11,024 bases of DNA from Chromatiales bacterium (GTDB lineage: Bacteria > Pseudomonadota > Gammaproteobacteria > Chromatiales > Chromatiaceae): the NCBI GenBank assembly GCA_024762485.1, contig JANTHH010000081.1:1-11024 (forward strand), read 5' to 3'. Made by a program: the position numbers and the translations under genes. Positions 6,708 through 11,024 of this stretch are shown piece after piece. A model generated the notes under the pieces. The model was not told where the DNA came from and made no database searches. It worked only from the letters and a program-made list of their open reading frames with translations. Each line of letters starts with the position of its first letter. Position 1 is the first letter of the stretch.

Positions 6708-6749
6708 AGACACCGACCTTGAGATTGGCCACGTGGGGCTCCTTGAGAA
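6708..6749. repeat. 42-bp direct repeat, copy B (stub of the NYN gene start)
   Basis: Exact copy of 2249-2290. On the minus strand it retains AAGGAG, the GTG start (6732) and codons for VANLKVGV, after which similarity to the NYN gene ends. The frame continues for 81 codons as an antisense read into the 3' end of the amidotransferase gene (to 6487), with unrelated residues, so this is a truncated gene start and not a second functional NYN gene. Upstream of it in NYN orientation, another T-rich stretch precedes AAGGAG, as in copy A, but without exact identity. Confidence 0.95.
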
Positions 6750-6871
6750 AAATAAAATCATCGATGTTGCGGGTTTGAGGAAACCCTGCGACAGGGGGTG
6801 AGCATACAACGGCCCGGCCTGCTGCTGCAGTCACCTCTCCTCAACGCCGTCCCTGGTTCGGGCGGTTTAGC

Positions 6872-6898
6872 TAAAGACAACACCGATCTGGTCGATGT
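6872..6898 (+). promoter_or_regulatory. Sigma-28 (FliA)-like promoter of the chemoreceptor gene
   Basis: TAAAGACA at 6872-6879, an 11-base spacer, then GTCGATGT at 6891-6898 fit the flagellar sigma-28 pattern TAAAGTTT-N11-GCCGATAA: the TAAAG core, the exact spacing and the CGAT core are kept, the outer bases vary. It lies about 100 bases before the chemoreceptor start, and chemoreceptor genes are commonly FliA-controlled in gammaproteobacteria. The -35 overlaps the palindrome TTTAGCTAAA. Assigned by eye only. Confidence 0.5.
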
Positions 6899-6999
6899 CA
6901 CTGGCAGAGCCGTCCGTTGTGGGCCGCCATGGCGCGAGTATCAGCCGACTTCCGTGACCGGTGCCGTGCGCATGTCAAATCAGGGTTGAGGGAAACAGA

Positions 7000-8676
7000 A
7001 TGAGTACAGCAGTGACACAGATGTCGGCACAGCACGGCGGGGAAGAGGCAGGATGGCTCGAAGCGATCAAGCGGACCCAGGCGGTCATCGAATTCGAGCT
7101 GGACGGGACCATCCTCGACGCCAATCAAAACTTCCTCGATGCGATGGGTTATTCGCTGGCGGAGATCCGTGGGCAGCACCACAGCATGTTCGCCGAGCCG
7201 GCCTACAAGGCAAGTGCGGAGTATGCGGCCTTCTGGGAGGCTCTCCGGCGTGGCGAGCATCAGGTCGGTGAATTCAAGCGGCTCGGCAAGGGTGGCCGGG
7301 AGGTCTGGATCCTGGCCTCTTACAACCCGATTCGCGATGCGGCCGGCAGGCCCTGCAAGGTGGTCAAGTTCGCCACCGACGTGACCGAGCAGAAATTGCG
7401 CAATGCCGATTACGAGGGTCAGATCCAGGCGATATCCAAGTCCCAGGCGGTGATCGAGTTCGACATGGACGGTACCATCCGTCAGGCCAATGAGAACTTC
7501 CTCAGTGTGATGGGCTATCGTGCGGAGGAGATCGTGGGGCGTCATCACAGCCTGTTTGTCGAGCCTGCGCTTCGTGACAGCCCGGAGTACGAGGCCTTCT
7601 GGGAGGCATTGCGGCGAGGCGAATTCTCGGTGTCCGAGTTCAGGCGCATCGGCAAGGGCGGAAAGGAGGTCTGGATCCAGGCCTCCTACAATCCGATCCG
7701 GGATCTCAACGGCAGGCCATTCAAGGTGGTCAAGTACGCCACCGACATCACCGCCCAGAAACAGCTGCAGCTGACCGTGGACAACATTCTCAAGGAGACC
7801 ACCCGGGTGATGACCCACATGGCCCAGGGTGAGTTGGGGGAGCGCATGGCGGGCGAGTACAGCGGTGAATTTGCCGTATTACGCGACGCGGTGCACGGGT
7901 GTGCCGAGAATCTGCAGAACATGGTGCTGGAGATACGTGAGGCGGCCGAGACCATTGGTTCGGCCTCCAGTGAGATATCCAAGGGCAATCTTGACCTCAG
8001 TACCCGTACCGAGGAGCAGGCCACTTCCCTGGAGCAAACCGCCGCCAGCGTCGAACAGCTGGCCAGCACGGTCAAGCAGACCGCCGACAATGCACGCGCG
8101 GCCGATCAGCTCTCAGCAGGGACGCGCGAACTGGCCGAGAAAGGCGGCAGCGTGGTGGGCGACGCGGTCGGTGCCATGGGTGAGATAGAGGTTGCTAGCA
8201 AGAAGATTGCCGATATTATCGGCGTCATCGACGAAATCGCCTTTCAGACCAACCTGCTGGCCCTGAATGCGGCGGTCGAGGCTGCCCGCGCCGGCGAGCA
8301 GGGCCGGGGCTTCGCGGTGGTGGCCTCCGAGGTGCGCAACCTGGCGCAGCGCAGCGCAGTTGCGGCAAAGGAGATCAAGGGCCTGATCAACGACAGCGTG
8401 GAGAAGGTTGAAGAGGGCTCCCGCCTGGTAGTGGGCTCAGGCAATACCCTGCAGGATATCGTTGGCTCCGTGGGCAAGGTCAGCGATGTGGTGGCGGAGA
8501 TATCCACCGCCAGTCAGGAGCAGGCGGCGGGCATCGACCAGGTCAACGAGGCGGTGTCCCATATCGACGAGATGACCCAGCAAAACGCGGCACTGGTCGA
8601 GCAGGCGGCCGCCGCGGCCGAGTCGATGGACCAGCAGACCGAGAACCTGCGCCGGCTAATAGAGTTTTTCAAGTAA
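7000..8676 (+). CDS. Soluble methyl-accepting chemotaxis protein with tandem PAS domains (PAS-PAS-HAMP-MCP)
   Basis: A 558-residue receptor without any membrane segment, so it should sense an internal signal and control CheA. PAS1 spans about residues 20-135 and PAS2 about 142-257; the two are close duplicates, sharing NFL, MGY, HHS, AFWEALRRGE, GKGG, EVWI and ASYNPIRD, roughly 70% identical in a hand alignment. A HAMP-like linker follows (about 258-312), then the helical signalling domain with the conserved hairpin tip EIAFQTNLLALNAAVEAARA from about residue 411 and GRGFAVVASEVRNLAQRSA after it. The helical region resembles the E. coli-type (36-heptad) class. No C-terminal CheR-docking pentapeptide is present (it ends LIEFFK). 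The layout recalls BdlA and Aer-like receptors; ligand or cofactor (haem, flavin, none) cannot be told. ATG 7000 has GAGGGA six bases upstream; an in-frame GTG at 6961 is less likely. Confidence 0.93.
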   Translation: MSTAVTQMSAQHGGEEAGWLEAIKRTQAVIEFELDGTILDANQNFLDAMGYSLAEIRGQHHSMFAEPAYKASAEYAAFWEALRRGEHQVGEFKRLGKGGREVWILASYNPIRDAAGRPCKVVKFATDVTEQKLRNADYEGQIQAISKSQAVIEFDMDGTIRQANENFLSVMGYRAEEIVGRHHSLFVEPALRDSPEYEAFWEALRRGEFSVSEFRRIGKGGKEVWIQASYNPIRDLNGRPFKVVKYATDITAQKQLQLTVDNILKETTRVMTHMAQGELGERMAGEYSGEFAVLRDAVHGCAENLQNMVLEIREAAETIGSASSEISKGNLDLSTRTEEQATSLEQTAASVEQLASTVKQTADNARAADQLSAGTRELAEKGGSVVGDAVGAMGEIEVASKKIADIIGVIDEIAFQTNLLALNAAVEAARAGEQGRGFAVVASEVRNLAQRSAVAAKEIKGLINDSVEKVEEGSRLVVGSGNTLQDIVGSVGKVSDVVAEISTASQEQAAGIDQVNEAVSHIDEMTQQNAALVEQAAAAAESMDQQTENLRRLIEFFK

Positions 8677-8687
8677 GCGCGCTCTCG

Positions 8688-8715
8688 CCTGTTACGCATT
8701 TATGTAGCTGACAGG
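8688..8715. terminator. Weak hairpin between the convergent chemoreceptor and flavoprotein genes
   Basis: CCTGT (8688-8692) and ACAGG (8711-8715) pair, with inner TAC/GTA pairing possible. The hairpin sits 12 bases after the chemoreceptor stop, in the right place for a terminator, but has a short stem and no T run, so it is a tentative call. The remaining intergenic bases up to 8794 show nothing else convincing. Confidence 0.2.
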
Positions 8716-8794
8716 ATGTTGCAACTGAATGCCCTGCCCGGATGCGACGGCGTGTTCCAAGGCCTCGGGCTTATGCTGGATCCCGTTCGTGCTG

Positions 8795-9796
8795 CTAGGA
8801 ATAATGGCTGAAGCTCTGCAGCACCTCCAGGTAGTTGGCGTGTTCATACGCCGCGGGGTTGATGGCGCAGGCCTGGCTGACGCTGCCCTGCATCTGCCTC
8901 ACCGAGTCGTATTCGTGGGTTTCCAGCCAGTCGATGACCTCTTGCTGCAGGGTGGCGAGGTAACCCGGGCCCCGTTGCAGCAGCACGCTGCACAGATAGG
9001 TGGCATCGGCCCCGGCGAGCAGCGCCTTGATGATCCCCTCGGCGTCGTGCAGGCCGCCGGTGGCGGCCAGTGAAAGCCCGACCCGGCTGCGCAGCAGCGC
9101 GATCCAGCGGATGCGCAGCAGTGCCTCGGCGGGACTGGACAGCTGCAGCCTGGGCGTGACGCGCAGGGTCTCCAGGTCGATGTCCGGCTGGTAGAAACGG
9201 TTGAACAGCACCGCGCCGGCGGCGCCGCCCTGCTCCAGTTGCTTCACCATGTTGGCCACCGAGGAGAACTGGGAGGTGAGTTTCATGGCGATGGGCAGCT
9301 CGACCTCGCTTTTGAGCTGGCGCAGCAGCGCCAGGTAGCGTGCCTCCACCTGCTCACCCGTGACCTCGGGGTCGGCCGCCACGTAATAGACGTTGAGTTC
9401 CAGCGCATCGGCCCCGGCCGCGGCGATCTCGCGGGCGAATTCCAGCCAGCCGTCGTCGGAGATGCCGTTGAGGCTGGCGATGACCGGTATCTCCAGTGAT
9501 TCTTTCAGCGCCCGCAGGTGCTCCAGATAGTCGTCGAGTTCACTGAGATAGTCGTCCGGCACCGGCAGGTAGGAATCCGCCTCCATGTGACCGAGCGACT
9601 GGAAATGCACGAAGTGCTCCAGTGCCTTCTGCTCACGGTGAACGGTCTCCTCGAACAGTGAGTGCATCACCAGTGCGCCGGCGCCGGCATCTTCCAGCTG
9701 GTGTGCGGTGTCGAGTTCGCGGGTCAAGGGCGACGAGGAGGGCACCAGTGGCGAGCGCAGCGCCAGGCCCAGGTAACGGGTGCTGAGATCGATCAT
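8795..9796 (-). CDS. Dihydroorotate dehydrogenase-like flavoprotein coupled to nifJ
   Basis: A 333-residue TIM-barrel protein of the PyrD/DHPD family expected to bind FMN. It begins MIDLSTRYLGLALRSPLVPSS, as PyrD-like proteins do, and keeps the barrel motifs PVIASLNG (104-111), AGADALELN (127-135), PIAMKLT with Lys172, ATGGLHDAEGI with the phosphate-binding Gly pair at 247-248, and LLAGADA. However, where true dihydroorotate dehydrogenases have N-x-[SC]-x-P-N with the catalytic base, this protein reads NVYYVAADP (135-143), so pyrimidine synthesis is unlikely. The start ATG 9796 overlaps the nifJ stop (ATGA), and AAGGAG lies seven bases before it. Homologues of this type are known next to nifJ in other bacteria, including cyanobacteria, pointing to a role connected with pyruvate-derived electrons, but the actual reaction is not known to me. 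Confidence 0.88.
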   Translation of the reverse strand: MIDLSTRYLGLALRSPLVPSSSPLTRELDTAHQLEDAGAGALVMHSLFEETVHREQKALEHFVHFQSLGHMEADSYLPVPDDYLSELDDYLEHLRALKESLEIPVIASLNGISDDGWLEFAREIAAAGADALELNVYYVAADPEVTGEQVEARYLALLRQLKSEVELPIAMKLTSQFSSVANMVKQLEQGGAAGAVLFNRFYQPDIDLETLRVTPRLQLSSPAEALLRIRWIALLRSRVGLSLAATGGLHDAEGIIKALLAGADATYLCSVLLQRGPGYLATLQQEVIDWLETHEYDSVRQMQGSVSQACAINPAAYEHANYLEVLQSFSHYS

Positions 9797-11024
9797 GACG
9801 CGGCTCCTTCGGTGGTCTGTGCCGGTTCGTCGGATCCATCCTCGTCCCAGGGCAGTCCGGCGAGCTGTTCATAGTAGTGGTAGCGATGCTCCACCTCCCG
9901 CTGTGCCTGCTCGAGGAAGCGTTCGGCGTCGTCCGGGTGGGTGCGCTTGAGCATGTTGAAGCGGGTCTCGGCCTCGGCGAACTCTCGGTAGGGGACCGAC
10001 GGCGGTTTGGAGTCCAGCTTCAGCGGGTTGTCGCCGGTCTCGGCACGACGCGGATCGTAGCGGAACAGCGGCCAGTGTCCGCTGTCCACCGCCAGTTGCT
10101 GGTGGTGATGGTTGTTCTTCAGGTCGATGCCATGGGCGATGCACGGCGAGTAGGCGATGATCAGTGAGGGTCCGTGATAGGACTCGGCCTCGAGGAAGGT
10201 GCGCAGGGTCTGCATGTCCTTGGCGCCGTAGGCGACGTGGGCGACGAACACGTGCTCGTAGTCCATCGCCAGCAGGGCCAGATCCTTCTTCGGTACCGGC
10301 TTGCCACCGGCGGAGAACTTGGCCACCGCGCCCAGCGGCGTCGCCTTGGAGGTCTGGCCGCCGGTGTTGGAATAGACCTCGGTGTCCAGCACCAGGATGT
10401 TGACGTCCTTGCCGCTGGCCAGCACGTGGTCGAGGCCGCCGTAGCCGATGTCGTAGGCCCAGCCGTCGCCGCCGACGATCCACACGCTCTTGCGCACCAG
10501 GCTGTCGGCCACGTGGTCCAGTTCCCGCGCCCTGGGGTCGTCGTTGCCGGTGAGTTTTTCCCGCAGCTGCGCGACCCGTTCACGCTGGGCGGCGATGCCC
10601 GCCTCGTCGGACTGGTCGGCGTCGATTGTGGCCTGTGCCAGTTCCTTGCCGACCGTGTCGGCCAGGGTCTGCAACAGCTGCTGCGCGTAGTCGCGCCGCT
10701 TGTCGGCTGCCAGGCGCATGCCGAGACCGAACTCGGCATTGTCCTCGAACAGCGAGTTGTTCCACGCCGGGCCGCGGCCCTCGGGGTTTTTCGCCCAGGG
10801 GGTGGTGGGCAGGTTGCCGCCGTAGATGGACGAACAGCCGGTGGCGTTGGCCACCAGCATGCGGTCGCCGAACAACTGGGACGCGAGCTTGATATAGGGC
10901 GTCTCGCCGCAGCCGGCACAGGCACCTGAGAACTCGAACAGCGGCTGCAGCAGCATGGCGCCCTTGATGGTGGTGGTCTTCACCTGGGTGCGGTCGTACT
11001 CGGGCAGGGCGACGAAGAAGTCCC
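9793..11024 (-). CDS. nifJ: Pyruvate:ferredoxin (flavodoxin) oxidoreductase, C-terminal third; N-terminus beyond the right edge
   Basis: About 410 residues of a protein normally near 1,190. The enzyme oxidises pyruvate with CoA to acetyl-CoA and CO2, passing electrons to ferredoxin or flavodoxin. The visible part is the thiamine-diphosphate-binding domain: LLQPLFEFSGACAGCGETPY contains the Cys-x2-Cys of the proximal [4Fe-4S] cluster, with further cluster cysteines expected at ATGCSSIYGG and SPCIAHG. GGDGWAYDIGYGGLDHVL with DTEVYSNTGGQ forms the Mg/thiamine-binding site. LFEDNAEFG and PFOR-typical stretches around it leave little doubt. The C-terminus ends DEPAQTTEGAAS with a short acidic tail. 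It is upstream of, and overlaps by four bases, the flavoprotein gene, so the two are co-translated. It implies anaerobic or microaerobic metabolism, possibly supplying electrons to nitrogenase, though no nif gene is in view. Confidence 0.95.
   Translation of the reverse strand, partial: DFFVALPEYDRTQVKTTTIKGAMLLQPLFEFSGACAGCGETPYIKLASQLFGDRMLVANATGCSSIYGGNLPTTPWAKNPEGRGPAWNNSLFEDNAEFGLGMRLAADKRRDYAQQLLQTLADTVGKELAQATIDADQSDEAGIAAQRERVAQLREKLTGNDDPRARELDHVADSLVRKSVWIVGGDGWAYDIGYGGLDHVLASGKDVNILVLDTEVYSNTGGQTSKATPLGAVAKFSAGGKPVPKKDLALLAMDYEHVFVAHVAYGAKDMQTLRTFLEAESYHGPSLIIAYSPCIAHGIDLKNNHHHQQLAVDSGHWPLFRYDPRRAETGDNPLKLDSKPPSVPYREFAEAETRFNMLKRTHPDDAERFLEQAQREVEHRYHYYEQLAGLPWDEDGSDEPAQTTEGAAS

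Larger units (their letters stand above)
2249..6749. other. Repeat-bounded segment, candidate insertion carrying the glutamate-themed gene block
   Basis: About 4.4 kb lies between two exact 42-bp direct repeats and contains one long non-coding stretch and exactly three co-directional genes. The repeat derives from the start of the NYN gene, which remains whole at the left boundary, while only a stub remains at the right. This is what one expects if the block entered at that gene's 5' end with duplication of a target, or if a tandem duplication of the NYN gene later decayed. No integrase, transposase, terminal inverted repeat or tRNA gene is visible inside, so the mechanism is unknown and calling it mobile would go beyond the evidence. 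Confidence 0.4.
6653..6999. other. Gap between the amidotransferase and chemoreceptor genes
   Basis: This 347-bp stretch contains no convincing gene. It holds the second copy of the 42-bp repeat, a small perfect hairpin CCCTG-CGA-CAGGG at 6784-6796, a 10-bp palindrome TTTAGCTAAA at 6866-6875, and the sigma-28-like promoter of the chemoreceptor. The amidotransferase transcript should end here, but no stem followed by a T run is evident. Sequence just before the repeat (6653-6680) is notably AT-richer than the flanking genes. Confidence 0.6.

Noticed and set aside
2249..6749. CRISPR array, or insertion sequence with terminal inverted repeats
   Set aside because: The repeat has only two copies, they are direct rather than inverted, and no transposase or cas gene is present.
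6898..7818. 306-codon minus-strand frame opposite the PAS domains
   Set aside because: It appears repeat-like only because it mirrors the tandem PAS duplication; the plus strand is unambiguously coding.
10174..10929. 251-codon plus-strand frame opposite nifJ
   Set aside because: It is antisense to the conserved PFOR thiamine/Fe-S domain and is explained by high GC.

Overview
The window looks like a chromosomal stretch from a GC-rich, probably facultatively anaerobic or microaerobic gammaproteobacterium. This rests on codon use with G/C-rich third positions, an E. coli-type soluble chemoreceptor, a GltS close to the enterobacterial protein and a NifJ-type pyruvate:ferredoxin/flavodoxin oxidoreductase. 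The taxonomic placement is inference from gene content; there is no rRNA or marker gene here.

Layout, left to right. (1) 1-722, minus strand: the start of an operon of unknown function, a 40-codon ORF whose stop overlaps the start of a larger hypothetical gene that runs off the left edge. (2) 858-1436, plus strand: a zinc-ribbon NUDIX hydrolase, convergent with (3) 1443-2273, minus strand, a NYN/LabA-type nuclease domain fused to a cold-shock-like OB domain. (4) 2291-3026: a long gene-poor gap with an operator-like dyad. (5) 3027-6652, plus strand: a compact three-gene block made of a GltS-family Na+/glutamate permease, an overlapping TAXI-type (TRAP family) solute-binding lipoprotein with a large N-terminal extension, and a class II glutamine amidotransferase. 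(6) 6653-6999: a second gap. (7) 7000-8676, plus strand: a soluble PAS-PAS-HAMP-MCP chemoreceptor with a sigma-28-like promoter. (8) 8795-11024, minus strand: the 3' part of nifJ followed, with a 4-nt overlap, by a dihydroorotate-dehydrogenase-like flavoprotein.

The most notable features are two. First, an exact 42-bp direct repeat (2249-2290 and 6708-6749) holds the ribosome binding site and first codons of the NYN gene and brackets the whole glutamate-themed block, suggesting the block was inserted at, or rearranged around, the 5' end of that gene. Second, the block pairs a permease that normally needs no binding protein (GltS) with a binding protein that normally serves a different permease (TRAP DctQM). 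All three products have plausible glutamate/glutamine connections, so this may be a binding-protein-assisted glutamate uptake and processing system; that is an inference. The nifJ/flavoprotein pair is a recognised neighbourhood linked to low-potential electron transfer.
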